In this document: positions 10,505 through 20,960 of the stretch, one piece after another
Position numbering within the stretch: the stretch's first letter is position 1
Layout: each line of letters opens with the position of its first letter
Assembly: GCA_025929535.1 (NCBI GenBank)
Contig: JAICLZ010000016.1
Coordinates: forward strand, 1 to 64,000
Origin: Gemmatimonadaceae bacterium
Lineage (GTDB): Bacteria; Gemmatimonadota; Gemmatimonadetes; Gemmatimonadales; Gemmatimonadaceae
DNA: 64,000 nucleotides
Reading direction: 5' to 3'
Program-made: the position numbers and the translations under genes
The notes under the pieces: model-generated
The model's database searches: none
What the model saw: the letters and a program-made list of their open reading frames with translations, nothing else
What the model was told of the DNA's origin: nothing

Positions 10505-10656
10505 GCGGCTCTCCGAAAGGAACTGGCGGCTCTACCCGGAAAAGACTGTCAGCGAGGGGGTTCGGTCACGCTCGAGCAGCAACTTTTCGGGATAAATTCG
10601 ACTTGCGGCGCGCTGTCGACAAACCATTCTGTCGTAGTGACTTACGATGCAACGAA

Positions 10657-12189
10657 TTATGCCGCTGCCGGCGCCTCCCGGGGAAAGAGCGGCGCGCCTT
10701 TCGTCACCCTCCAGCCGCTGGGGTCCAGCCGTTCAAGCGCCGCGATTCGCTGATCCGCAACGGCGCCCGGGCCGCCGAGTTGCTCCCATACGGCCTGCGC
10801 CTTGGCAGGCATGAACGGCGCGAGGAGCACGGTCTCGATCGCGAGCTTGCGCGCGAGGGTCGCCAGGGTTTCGTCGAGCGCGGCAGCCGATCCAGCTTCG
10901 CGCGCGAGCTTCCAGGGCGCCTGCATCGTCACGTACTCGTTGGCGTTGTCCACGTTGTGAAAGACCGCCTCGAGTCCCCTGTGCAGCAAGTGGTCGTTCA
11001 TCGCATCCACGTAGTCCGCGATGTCTCGAAGGTCTTCCGCGTACGAGTCGTTGCGCTCGAGGCGCGGTACCACGCCCTCCCGATACTTCTCGATCATCGC
11101 GATCGCGCGGCTCGCGAGATTGCCGTAGCCGTTGGCGAGATCCGATGTGTAGCGCTCCTCGAAGCGCTCCCACGAGAAGTTGCCGTCCGTGTCGAACGGA
11201 ATCTCGCGCAGCAGAAAATATCGGAAGGCATCGGGGCCGAACTTGTCGATCGCCTCGCTCAGCTCGAGCTTCACGCCCGCGCTCTTGCTGAACCGCTCGC
11301 CGCCCAGATTCACGAATCCATGCGCCCAGATGCGCTCGGGAAGTTCGAGCTCCGCAGCCTTCAGCATCGCGGGCCAGATCACCGAGTGAAAGCGCGTGAT
11401 GTCCTTGCCGATCACGTGCAGCTGCGCAGGCCAGTGCTGCCGCGGCTCGACGCCCGGAAATCCCGTTGCGGTGAGATAGTTCGGCAGCGCGTCGAACCAC
11501 ACGTAGGTCGTCTGCACCTCGCCGTCGCTCGTGGGGCGGGGGAAGGGCACGCCCCAGGCGAGCCGTGCGCGGCTCGCCGACACGTCGTCCAGCCCCTGCT
11601 CGAGGAGGCTCAGGATCTCGTTGCGCCGAGAGGCCGGCTGCAGAAAGTCCGGATGCGCTTCGAAGTGCGCACGAAGAAAATCGCGGTACCTGCTCAGCCG
11701 GAAGAACCAGTTGCGCTCCTCCACCCACTCGAGCACGCGCGTCGGGTGCAGCACGCAGCGGCCATCGATGATCTCGTTGTCCTGCTTGAACGACTCGCAG
11801 CCGACACAGTAGTACCCCTCGTACGATTTCTCGTAGAAGTCGCCAGGGCTCTTCTCGAAGATGCGCTCGATCAGCGCCTGCACGCCCTGCTTGTGCGCGG
11901 GTGCAGTCGTGCGAATGAACTGATCGTTCGAGATGCCGAGGCGGCGCCACATCGCCTGAAAGATCTCGGCGACCTCGTCCACGAGCACCTGCGGAGCGAG
12001 TCCGCGATCCGCCGCGGTCTGCGCGACCTTCTGGCCATGCTCGTCCATCCCGATGAGGAACCACACCCGTTCGCCGAGCATGCGGTGATACCGGGCAATG
12101 ACATCCGCGCCGATCTTTTCGAATGCGTGGCCCAGATGTGGATCGCCGTTGGCGTAATCGATCGCGGTGGTGAGGTAGTACTCCGCCAC
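10657..12189 (-). CDS. metG: Methionyl-tRNA synthetase
   Basis: VAEYYLTTAIDYANGDPHLGHAFEK (HIGH-like), HGFVNLGGERFSKSAG (KMSKS-like); no C-terminal EMAP-type tRNA-binding domain. Confidence 0.95.
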   Translation of the reverse strand: MAEYYLTTAIDYANGDPHLGHAFEKIGADVIARYHRMLGERVWFLIGMDEHGQKVAQTAADRGLAPQVLVDEVAEIFQAMWRRLGISNDQFIRTTAPAHKQGVQALIERIFEKSPGDFYEKSYEGYYCVGCESFKQDNEIIDGRCVLHPTRVLEWVEERNWFFRLSRYRDFLRAHFEAHPDFLQPASRRNEILSLLEQGLDDVSASRARLAWGVPFPRPTSDGEVQTTYVWFDALPNYLTATGFPGVEPRQHWPAQLHVIGKDITRFHSVIWPAMLKAAELELPERIWAHGFVNLGGERFSKSAGVKLELSEAIDKFGPDAFRYFLLREIPFDTDGNFSWERFEERYTSDLANGYGNLASRAIAMIEKYREGVVPRLERNDSYAEDLRDIADYVDAMNDHLLHRGLEAVFHNVDNANEYVTMQAPWKLAREAGSAAALDETLATLARKLAIETVLLAPFMPAKAQAVWEQLGGPGAVADQRIAALERLDPSGWRVTKGAPLFPREAPAAA

Positions 12190-12190
12190 G

Positions 12191-13288
12191 CTATTCGCCT
12201 TCCGGCGCGGCCGGCGGGCTCTCGCCTCCGGCCCGGCCACGCCGCCCGCCGCGGCGGCCGCGGCGGCGGTGCGGCCGCCGATCGGTTGCTTCGGCCGCAG
12301 GAGTCTCGCCGGGGAGCGGCGTGAGCGTACGCTGCGCGGCTGGCGTGGCGCTCGCGCTCGCGCGCGCGGGCGCCTCCTCCTCGAGCACGGTCTCCGTTGC
12401 CGCCTCGGCCACCGCCGGCTCGTCCTCGTGCTCCTCGACCACGCTCGCGCGCTGCTCGAGCTCCTGCTTCAGCTCCGCGAGCGGCACCACGCGCGTGTCG
12501 CCCTCGGGACCGCGCAGCGTGACGCGATCGCCGAAGATGTCGTTCGCCAGCACCTTCTCCTCACCCAGCGACGTGACGAGGATGCGCCCCTCCTTGGGAA
12601 AGCGCTTGCGGCTCTGCACGTAGTAGTCGTGCTCGTAGCGCAGGCAGCACATGAGCCGCCCGCACGCGCCCGAGATCTGACTCGGGTTGAGTGAGAGATG
12701 CTGGTCCTTCGCCACCTGCAGATTCACCGGGCGCAGCTCCGGCAGCCACGACGCCGAGCAGTACTCGCGGCCGCAGCGGCCGATGCCGCCGAGCCGCTTG
12801 GCCTCGTCGCGCACGCCGATCTGCTTCAACTCGATGCGCGTGCGAAAGGCTGCCGCGAGATCGCGCACGAGCGCGCGAAAGTCGACGCGCTTCTCCGCCG
12901 TGAAGTACAGGGTGAGCTTCTTGCGATCCCACTGCCACTCGGCGTCGGACACCTTCATCACCAGCGCGTGCGCCTTCACGCGCTCCGACGCCTTGCGGCG
13001 GGCGATCTCATCTTCCTCGGGGAGCTCGTTCGCGCGGCGCTCATCCTCGGGCGTCGCCGCGCGGAGCACCTTGCGCTCGGGCGCGGCAGTGCCGCAGCCG
13101 TGCGCGCAGCCACCGCACCGCGTGGCCGCGTGCTCGCCGATCGCGTGCACGCGACCGAAATCCTCCCCGCGTTCCACCTCGACGATCACGGGCGATGCCA
13201 CGCGCGGAGGGTCCTCGCCGTCCCAGAGGAAGAACTCCTTGCGCTTGCCCTTGAACGCGACTTCGACGAGATGCGGAGCCACGGTCAC
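12191..13288 (-). CDS. PSP1/RicT (YaaT)-family protein with extra Cys cluster and Arg/Gly tail
   Basis: GRCGREYCSASWLPELRPVNLQVAKDQHLSLNPSQISGACGRLMCCLRYE is diagnostic; GTGA overlap with the accA stop. Confidence 0.9.
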   Translation of the reverse strand: MTVAPHLVEVAFKGKRKEFFLWDGEDPPRVASPVIVEVERGEDFGRVHAIGEHAATRCGGCAHGCGTAAPERKVLRAATPEDERRANELPEEDEIARRKASERVKAHALVMKVSDAEWQWDRKKLTLYFTAEKRVDFRALVRDLAAAFRTRIELKQIGVRDEAKRLGGIGRCGREYCSASWLPELRPVNLQVAKDQHLSLNPSQISGACGRLMCCLRYEHDYYVQSRKRFPKEGRILVTSLGEEKVLANDIFGDRVTLRGPEGDTRVVPLAELKQELEQRASVVEEHEDEPAVAEAATETVLEEEAPARASASATPAAQRTLTPLPGETPAAEATDRRPHRRRGRRGGRRGRAGGESPPAAPEGE

Positions 13289-14250
13289 TCCGTGAACTCG
13301 CCCATCGACAGGAACTTCTCCCGCCGCCTGCGCACGAGCTTCTCCGGGCGGAAGCGTCGCAGCTCCTCCAGGTTGCGAACGAGCGCCTCCTGCAGCGCGC
13401 GCGCGGACGCCTCGTGGTTGACGTGCGCGCCGCCCACAGGCTCCGGCACGATCTCGTCGATCACGCCGAGCTCCATCAGCTCCGGTGCGGTGATGCGCAG
13501 CGCCTTCGCGGCGCGCTCCTTCATCTCGTTGCTCTTGCCATCCTTCCAGAGTATCGCCGCGCATCCCTCCACGGTGATCACGGAATAGACCGCGTTCTCG
13601 AGCATGAGCACGCGATCGGCGACACCGAGCGCGAGCGCGCCACCGGATCCGCCCTCGCCGATGATCGTCGCGACGACCGGAACCTCCAGGCGGCTCATCT
13701 CGAACAGATTGCGCGCGATCGCCTCGGACTGGCCCCGCTCCTCGGCGCCCAGTCCCGCCCATGCGCCCGGGGTATCGATGAGCGTGATCACCGGTACGTG
13801 GTACTTCTCCGCGAGCTTCATGAGTCGCAGCGCCTTCCGGTAGCCCTCCGGATGCGGCATGCCGAAGTTGCGCTTGAGATTCTCCTTCGTGTCGCGGCCG
13901 CGCTGATGTCCGATCACCATCACCGACTCACCATCGAGGCGCGCCCATCCGCCCACGATGGCCGCGTCGTCGCGATAGAGGCGATCGCCGTGCAGCTCGA
14001 TGAAATCCGTGAAGGCGAGCTGCAGGTAGTCGAGCGTGAACGGCCGGCGCGCGTTGCGCGCGACCTGCACGCGCTGCAGCGGCGTGAGGCTCGTGTACAC
14101 GGTGCGCCGGAGCTCGTCCAGCTTGCGCTCGAGCGGCACGATCTCGTCCTCCATGCTGAGCTGGCGCCGCTCCGCCGTGCGCCTCAGCTCATCGATCTGC
14201 CTCTCCAGCTCGACGATCGGCTTCTCGAACTCCATTATCGACGTGCTCAT
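13285..14250 (-). CDS. accA: Acetyl-CoA carboxylase carboxyltransferase subunit alpha
   Basis: FGMPHPEGYRKALRLMKLAEKYHVPVITLIDTPGAWAGLGAEERGQSEAIARNL. Confidence 0.96.
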   Translation of the reverse strand: MSTSIMEFEKPIVELERQIDELRRTAERRQLSMEDEIVPLERKLDELRRTVYTSLTPLQRVQVARNARRPFTLDYLQLAFTDFIELHGDRLYRDDAAIVGGWARLDGESVMVIGHQRGRDTKENLKRNFGMPHPEGYRKALRLMKLAEKYHVPVITLIDTPGAWAGLGAEERGQSEAIARNLFEMSRLEVPVVATIIGEGGSGGALALGVADRVLMLENAVYSVITVEGCAAILWKDGKSNEMKERAAKALRITAPELMELGVIDEIVPEPVGGAHVNHEASARALQEALVRNLEELRRFRPEKLVRRRREKFLSMGEFTE

Positions 14251-14253
14251 GCA

Positions 14254-17200
14254 TCAGCTCCCGCGGACGAGTCGTACGCGCTCGGTGCCGAGCAGGGCGC
14301 GCAAATCGTGGAGCGCGGCATTGGTCACCGCGATCCTGAGCGAGCGCGAACGCAATCTCGCGCTGCTTCCGTTCCCATCGTTCCATCTGAGCTCGATCGG
14401 CGCCGAGCCCGCGTGTGCGTCCACCATCTCACGGACATCGTGCAGCACGTCCGCCGTGACGGGCGCGCCCGCGGCAAGCTCGATCGAAACGGCGACGTTT
14501 CCAGTGGCGCGAAGCTCCGCGAACGGCGTGACCGATTCGACGATGAAGGTTGGATTGTCCACCTCCTGGTCACGCTTGGAGTAGCCCCCCTTTAAGAGTA
14601 CGGGGACATCGGGCTTGATGCGATCTCCCAAAAGCGCCCACGCCTCCGGAAACACGAGCACCTCTGAAGATCCGGAGAAATCCTCCACTGTCAACCGTGC
14701 GAACTCCGAGCCGCTCCGTTTGCTGACCTGCCGCTTGATGGCGGTGACGACCACGCCAAGAAACATTGGTGTCTCCACCCACTTCCCGAGCGACGACACG
14801 CTGTGCGTGGCGAAGATCTCGACCTCGGTGCGAAACGGCTCCAGCGGGTGCCCGGAGATGTAGAAGCCGAGAATCTCCTTTTCCTTCGCGAGCCGCTCGC
14901 TGTCGCTCCATGCGGAAATGTTGGGCAGCGATCGCGAGAGCTGAGGTCGCGGAGCTTCGTCCGCGTTGGCGAGACCGAAGAGCGAGCCCTGGCCGCTCGC
15001 GGCCTCGTCCTGCTTGAGTCCCGCCTCCTGCAGCGCCGCGTCGAGCGCGGAGAGAAACTGCGCGCGGTGCCCGCCGAGCGAGTCCAGCGCGCCCGAGGCG
15101 ATGAGCGCCTCGAAGACGCGCTTGTTGCAGAGCCGAAGATCGACACGCTCGCACAGATCGAAGAGCGACGTGAACGGCGCGTCGGCGCGCGCGGCGAGGA
15201 TCGAGTCGATCGCCGCGTGGCCGACGTTGCGAATCGCGCCGAGGCCGAAGCGCACGCGCTTGTCGCCAATCACGGTGAACTTGTAGCCCGACTCGTTCAC
15301 ATCGGGCGGCAGCACCTCGATCCCGAGCTCGCGCGCCTCGTTGATGTACTTGACCACCGAGTCCGCGTCGCCGATCTGCGACGACAGGAGCGCCGCCATG
15401 AACTCGGCGGGGTAATGCGTCTTGAGCCACGCGGTGTGATACGAGAGGATCGAGTAGGCGACCGAGTGCGACTTGTTGAAGCCGTAGCGGCCGAACGTCT
15501 TGATCTGCCCGGCGATCTCGTGGATGACCGCGGGCGCGTGGCCGCGCGCGATCGCCTTGCTCGAGAACTTCGTGAGCTCCGCCTCGATGAGCGCCGCATC
15601 CTTTTTGCCGACCGCCTTCCTGAGCACGTCGGCTTCGGCGAGCGAGATCCCGGCCAGGAGCTGCGCGATCCGCATCACCTGCTCCTGATAGGTGATCACG
15701 CCGTACGTGGGCGCGAGCACGTCGGCGAGCTCGGGGAGCGGGTACGTCACCGCCTCCTCGCCGCGCTTGCGCGCGATGTACACGCGATGCATGCCGGCGT
15801 CGAGCGGGCCCGGGCGCATCAACGCATTGGAGGCGACGAGATCGTCGAAGCGATCGCAGCGCATGCTCTTGAGCATGTCCGTGGCGAGCGCGGACTCGAA
15901 CTGGAACACGCCGGCGGTGCGGCCCGCGCGAAGCTGCCGGTACGTCTCGGGATCATCCAGCGGCAGCTCGTCGAGATTCGGCCGCGTGCCGGTGGCCTGC
16001 TCGATGAGACCGAGCGCGTCGTGGATGATCGTGAGCGTGGTGAGACCGAGGAAGTCCATCTTGAGCATCCCGGTCTTCTCGAGCGCGTTCATGTCGTACT
16101 GCGTGACGACGATCGATTCGTCGTCGCGCGAGCCGCCCGCGCCCTTGGAGCTTTGCGTGCACACCGGCACGTACTCATCGAGCGGACCCGGTGCGATCAC
16201 GATGCCGGCGGCGTGGACGCCAGCGTGGCGCGAAAGTCCCTCGAGCGCGATCGCGTAGTCGAGCAGCTGCCTGTAGCGCTGGTCGTTGCGGTAGAGCTGC
16301 TTCACCTCCGCGATCTGTGACGTGGCTTCCTTCACCGTCAGCGAGAAGTTCGGCTGGTTCGGGATGAGCTTCGCGAGCGAATCGGTTTCGGCGGGGCTGA
16401 AGCCGAGCACGCGACCGACGTCCTTGATCACGGCACGCGACTTCATCGTGCCGAAGGTGATGATCTGTCCCACGGACTCGCGGCCGTACTTCTGGCGCAC
16501 GTACTCGATCACCTCGCCGCGGCGCTCGAAGCAGAAGTCGACGTCGATGTCGGGCATCGAGACGCGCTCGGGATTCAGAAAGCGCTCGAAGAGGAGATCG
16601 AACTCGAGCGGACAGACATCGGTGATGCGCAGCGCGTAGGCGACGAGCGAGCCGGCGGCCGAGCCGCGGCCGGGACCCACGGGGATGCCCCGGTCGCGCG
16701 CCGCCTTGATGAAGTCGTAGGTGATCAGGAAGTAGCCGGCGTACCCCGTCTTCGTGATGACCCCGAGCTCGTAGTCGAGGCGCTCGCGCACGTTGGCCGG
16801 CAGCGGATCGCCGTAGCGCATGCGCGCGCCCTCTTCCGCCAGGCGCACGAGCAGCTCGTTCTCGGTTTCCACGCCGGACGGCAGCGGGAACGAGGGAACG
16901 TGATACGTCTTGGAGAACGGGACCGCGATCTCGTCGGCGATCCTGAGCGTGTTCTCGAGAACATCGGGGCGTCCCGGGAAGCGGGCGGCGATCTCCGGGG
17001 CGCTCTTGAAGTACAGGCCATTGTCGTAGCGCATGCGATCGTGATCGCTGCGGTCCTTCCCGAGACCGATGCAGAGCAGCACATCGTGCGCGTCGTGATC
17101 GGTGTCGCGGAGAAAGTGCGCGTCGTTCGTCGCGATCACCGGGATGCCCGTCTCGGTCGCAAGGTCGAGAACGAGGGCGTTGAGCTTCGACTGGATGCCG

Positions 17201-17742
17201 CCGGAGTCGTGCGCCTGGACCTCGAGATAGTAGCGGTCCGGAAAGGTGCCCGCGTACCAGTGCGCGACGCCCCTCGCTTCCTCGAGGCGCCCCTCCAGCA
17301 GGTGCGTCGCGATCTCGCCGGCGATGCAGGCGGAGGAGACGATCAGCCCTTCGGAGTACTTGGCGAGGAGCTCGCGGTCCACGCGAGGCTTGGTGTAGAA
17401 GCCCTCGGTGTAGGCGAGCGAGGAAAGCTTTACGAGATTTTTATAGCCGATCGCGTCTCTCGCGAGTAATACGAGATGGTAATACGGCTTGCCACCATTC
17501 CGGGGGCGAGAGCGCTCGCGTCGATCTCCGGGGGAGACGTAGGCCTCCATGCCGATGATCGGCTTGATTCCTGCTTTCTTCGCCTTCTCCTGGAAGTCCC
17601 AGGCGCCGTGAAGATTTCCGTGATCGGTGATTGCCAGGGCAGGCTGCTCGAGCTCCTGCGCGCGGCTGATCAGATCGCCAATGCGATTGGCACCGTCGAG
17701 CAGCGAATATTCGGAATGGCAATGGAGATGGACGAATGACAT
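14254..17742 (-). CDS. dnaE: DNA polymerase III alpha subunit
   Basis: MSFVHLHCHSEYSLLDGANRI PHP domain; PDIDVDFCFERRGEVIEYVRQKYG; FNKSHSVAYSILSYHTAWLKTHYPAEFMAALLSS. Confidence 0.97.
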   Translation of the reverse strand: MSFVHLHCHSEYSLLDGANRIGDLISRAQELEQPALAITDHGNLHGAWDFQEKAKKAGIKPIIGMEAYVSPGDRRERSRPRNGGKPYYHLVLLARDAIGYKNLVKLSSLAYTEGFYTKPRVDRELLAKYSEGLIVSSACIAGEIATHLLEGRLEEARGVAHWYAGTFPDRYYLEVQAHDSGGIQSKLNALVLDLATETGIPVIATNDAHFLRDTDHDAHDVLLCIGLGKDRSDHDRMRYDNGLYFKSAPEIAARFPGRPDVLENTLRIADEIAVPFSKTYHVPSFPLPSGVETENELLVRLAEEGARMRYGDPLPANVRERLDYELGVITKTGYAGYFLITYDFIKAARDRGIPVGPGRGSAAGSLVAYALRITDVCPLEFDLLFERFLNPERVSMPDIDVDFCFERRGEVIEYVRQKYGRESVGQIITFGTMKSRAVIKDVGRVLGFSPAETDSLAKLIPNQPNFSLTVKEATSQIAEVKQLYRNDQRYRQLLDYAIALEGLSRHAGVHAAGIVIAPGPLDEYVPVCTQSSKGAGGSRDDESIVVTQYDMNALEKTGMLKMDFLGLTTLTIIHDALGLIEQATGTRPNLDELPLDDPETYRQLRAGRTAGVFQFESALATDMLKSMRCDRFDDLVASNALMRPGPLDAGMHRVYIARKRGEEAVTYPLPELADVLAPTYGVITYQEQVMRIAQLLAGISLAEADVLRKAVGKKDAALIEAELTKFSSKAIARGHAPAVIHEIAGQIKTFGRYGFNKSHSVAYSILSYHTAWLKTHYPAEFMAALLSSQIGDADSVVKYINEARELGIEVLPPDVNESGYKFTVIGDKRVRFGLGAIRNVGHAAIDSILAARADAPFTSLFDLCERVDLRLCNKRVFEALIASGALDSLGGHRAQFLSALDAALQEAGLKQDEAASGQGSLFGLANADEAPRPQLSRSLPNISAWSDSERLAKEKEILGFYISGHPLEPFRTEVEIFATHSVSSLGKWVETPMFLGVVVTAIKRQVSKRSGSEFARLTVEDFSGSSEVLVFPEAWALLGDRIKPDVPVLLKGGYSKRDQEVDNPTFIVESVTPFAELRATGNVAVSIELAAGAPVTADVLHDVREMVDAHAGSAPIELRWNDGNGSSARLRSRSLRIAVTNAALHDLRALLGTERVRLVRGS

Positions 17743-18005
17743 CAGGCGCCGAAAGGGGCAGAGCAACGCATCGCTCGGGAGGCACACGCGAGGCTCGAGG
17801 CGGAGCTTTCGCGCTCGCAAAGGTGCTGCGAGCATCTACCACGAATATTATGCTGCCGGGGACATTCTGCCTATTGTTCCCGCCGGCGCTGGCCTAAAAT
17901 TCGATAGGAACGCCTAGGAACCATCCTGGCGCTGTAGAATAACACCTGTTTCCGATCCGCCCGTGGGGAGAGACGCGCTCCCGGGCTCCTCTTTTCGTGA
18001 AGCCC

Positions 18006-19787
18006 ATGCGCAAACTCCTGCCCTCGCTGGTGCTTGGAAGCGGTATCGTGGTGTACCTGGCTGCGTGCAGCAGCGACTCGGGCCCGACGCAGCCCAACGG
18101 CACCTGCTCAGGCTCCCCGTTCACCGTCGCCTCGCTGGCGGGCCGCGTCATTCCCGAGGCCGATCTGCCGTGCCTCTCGATTCCGGCCGATGGCGGCACG
18201 TACCTGGTCGTTCCGCAGTTCGTGACCGCCACGGCCGCGGTGAACCCGGTGAACTTCACGCTCTCAGCGGGCGTGCCCGGTGCCGCAGCCACCCGCATCG
18301 TGAGCGCGTCGCGTCAGGCACCTTCGTTCGGCATGGGAGCCGCGCCTGATCTCTCCCAAATGCAGCGGAGCCTCGAGAACGTGCTGCGACGGCACGAGCG
18401 CGAGGTCGCTGCCGCCGCCCGCAGCAATGGCTCGGCCGCGGGACCGCTCGCGAGCAGGATCCACGCGGACGCGGTGCCGCCCGCGTTGGGATCGTCCACC
18501 TCGTTCCACGTGCTGTCGAGCTTCACCAACGGCTCGCAGTACACCACCGACACGGCAATCCTGAAGTATTCCGGCACGCATCTGCTCATCTACGTGTCCA
18601 AGAACGCGCCTGCAGGAGGCTTCTCGGACGGGCAGATCGCCGCCTTCGGCAACACCTTCGATCTCGATCTCTACACGATCGATGTCGCGACCTTCGGGCA
18701 GCCGTCGGACATCGATGGGAACTCGCGCGTGATCGTGCTTCTGTCGCCGATCATCAACAAGCTCACGAAGGCGAGTGACTGCACCACCCTGGGGTACATC
18801 GCCGGATTCTTCAACGCGGTGGATCTGCTCCCCGCGCAATATCCCGGAAAATCGAACGGGGCGGAGATCTTCTATTCGCTCGTTCCCGATCCGAATGCCA
18901 CGGTGAGCTGCACGCACACCCTCGCCGCCGTGGAGCAGCTCACGCCATCGACGTTCATCCACGAGTTCCAGCACATGATCTCGTTCGGGCAGCACGCGAT
19001 CCTTCGCGGCGGGAACGAGGAGGATCCGTGGCTGAACGAGGGATTGAGTCATGTCGCCGAGGAGCTGGGCTCGCGCTATTACGAAAATCGCTTTCCGCCT
19101 CCGTCGGGGCGCACCGATCCCGACCAGGCGTTCCCCGATTCGTCGCAGGGCTTCATCTCGGGCGACCTGTACAACTCGTACCACTACCTGCTCAACACCG
19201 CGAGCACGGACACGGCGGACAAGGCATCGGTGAGCAACTGGGGCGATGGCGACGGCACCCTCGTGCAGCGTGGCGCGGTGTGGCTGTTCCTGCGCTGGCT
19301 CGGCGATCAGCAGGACAGTACGGTGTACGGCCGCCTGGATCAGACGGACCAGACGGGCGTCCCGAACCTCGTGACGGCGGCCGGCGGCACATCCTTTTCT
19401 ACCCTGTTCGGAGAGTTCTCGCTCGCACTCTACGTGGACAGTCTGCCGGGCGTTCCACGCACGTCGATTCCGCCGGAGCTGCGCTTCACCTCGCGAAACC
19501 TCCGCGCGCTGTACGGAAAGCAGCACGAGCGCAACCCGGCGAACTTTTCGCAGACGTTTCCGATCGAGGCGCTCCCGTTGACGCCGGGGGCCGCGCGAGC
19601 GGAGGCAATGCACCCCGGCACGATGGACTTTTTCGTTTTGACGGCGCCGTCGAGCGGCTCACCGATCGGGCTCACGTTCACTCCGTCCGCCACCACGGAC
19701 GCGTTCGCGGCATCGCTCGGCGCGCAGGTGAGCGTCTTCCACTGCCCGAGCGCGGCGGCGTGTCCGTTGTCCGTCCCAAACAATTGA
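18006..19787 (+). CDS. Secreted zinc metalloprotease-like lipoprotein (HEFQH)
   Basis: LAACSSDSG lipobox; STFIHEFQHMISFGQH...DPWLNEGLSHVAEELGSRYYE zinc-protease motifs. Confidence 0.75.
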   Translation: MRKLLPSLVLGSGIVVYLAACSSDSGPTQPNGTCSGSPFTVASLAGRVIPEADLPCLSIPADGGTYLVVPQFVTATAAVNPVNFTLSAGVPGAAATRIVSASRQAPSFGMGAAPDLSQMQRSLENVLRRHEREVAAAARSNGSAAGPLASRIHADAVPPALGSSTSFHVLSSFTNGSQYTTDTAILKYSGTHLLIYVSKNAPAGGFSDGQIAAFGNTFDLDLYTIDVATFGQPSDIDGNSRVIVLLSPIINKLTKASDCTTLGYIAGFFNAVDLLPAQYPGKSNGAEIFYSLVPDPNATVSCTHTLAAVEQLTPSTFIHEFQHMISFGQHAILRGGNEEDPWLNEGLSHVAEELGSRYYENRFPPPSGRTDPDQAFPDSSQGFISGDLYNSYHYLLNTASTDTADKASVSNWGDGDGTLVQRGAVWLFLRWLGDQQDSTVYGRLDQTDQTGVPNLVTAAGGTSFSTLFGEFSLALYVDSLPGVPRTSIPPELRFTSRNLRALYGKQHERNPANFSQTFPIEALPLTPGAARAEAMHPGTMDFFVLTAPSSGSPIGLTFTPSATTDAFAASLGAQVSVFHCPSAAACPLSVPNN

Positions 19788-19865
19788 TGAGGCGGATGGG
19801 AACGGGCGATTCCGAATGCGGCCGCTCCACGACACCATGACCATCTCGATCATGAACGTCTCGGA

Positions 19866-20960
19866 ATGAACATCGGACGTGTCGCTGGGAGGACGGCGGG
19901 GGTTTTGGCCCTCGCCGTCCTCGTCTTTTTCACGCTCGTTCCCACCGGTCGCTACCTGATCCGCGCGGGATGGGCCGAGGCGCGCATCCTGTCGCGCGCG
20001 CGGCCGATCGCCGATGTCGTGCGCGACTCGGCCACCGATGCGACCACGCGCAGAAAGCTCGAGTTGGTGCTCGACGCGCGCGCGTTCGCCCGGGACTCCG
20101 TGAAGCTCGATGCGAAACGCGGCTTCACCACGTACAGCCACATCGATCACGACACGCTCGTGGTCGTGCTCTCGGCCGCCTACCGCGACCGGCTGCGCTA
20201 CAAGACCTGGTGGTTTCCAATCGTGGGGAGCGTGCCGTACAAGGGCTACTTCGACGTGAACGATGCGAAGCGGGCGGCGGCGGAGCTGTCGCGCGACGGG
20301 TTCGACGCGTATCTGCGTCCCGCATCCGCCTTCAGCACGCTCGGCTATCTCGAAGATCCCGTGCTCTCGACCACGATCGATGAGGACAGCGTGGAGCTCG
20401 TGAACACCGTGATTCACGAGCTGACACACAACACGTTCTATGCGGCGGGGCAGGCCGTGTTCAACGAATCGTTCGCGAACTTCGTCGGCACGCGCGGTGC
20501 CGAACTGTTCTACGCCGCGCGCGGGGACAGCGCCCGCGTCGCGCTCGCGCGCGAGGACTGGGCGCGCCAGAAGACGCTCGGCCGCTTCTGGAGCGCGGTG
20601 TACAACAGCGTGGATTCCGCGTTCAAGGCGCATCCACACAGCAAGGAGGAGAGGCTGCGCGCGCGGGAGATCGTGTTCGCAGGTGCGCGAAAGCGATTTG
20701 CACGCGAGATCGAGCCGGCGCTTCCGGGCTACGATCCTCGCAAACCGGTCGCGCTCCATCTCGACAACGCCGCCCTCATGTCGCGACGCATGTATCGCAC
20801 GGGGCTGGACGATTTCGACGCGATCTACGCGCGGGAGGACGAGCGGCTTCCCGCAGCGATCTCGCGCATCATCGCGCTCGCGCGCTCGCAGCCGAAGGAT
20901 CCGTACGCCGCGATACGAGCGTACGTCGCGTCAGGGAGCGCCGAAGCGCCCGCGAAGTAG
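19866..20960 (+). CDS. Putative aminopeptidase (HELTH zinc motif)
   Basis: VELVNTVIHELTHNTFYAAGQAVFNESFANFVGTRGAELFY resembles the PF10023-type putative aminopeptidase family. Confidence 0.75.
   Translation: MNIGRVAGRTAGVLALAVLVFFTLVPTGRYLIRAGWAEARILSRARPIADVVRDSATDATTRRKLELVLDARAFARDSVKLDAKRGFTTYSHIDHDTLVVVLSAAYRDRLRYKTWWFPIVGSVPYKGYFDVNDAKRAAAELSRDGFDAYLRPASAFSTLGYLEDPVLSTTIDEDSVELVNTVIHELTHNTFYAAGQAVFNESFANFVGTRGAELFYAARGDSARVALAREDWARQKTLGRFWSAVYNSVDSAFKAHPHSKEERLRAREIVFAGARKRFAREIEPALPGYDPRKPVALHLDNAALMSRRMYRTGLDDFDAIYAREDERLPAAISRIIALARSQPKDPYAAIRAYVASGSAEAPAK

Noticed and set aside
12241-12330. Arg/Gly-rich PSP1 tail as a separate gene
   Set aside because: Continuous with the PSP1 frame up to the stop that abuts the metG start.
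14803-16320. 505-aa plus-strand ORF
   Set aside because: Antisense to dnaE; no domain features.
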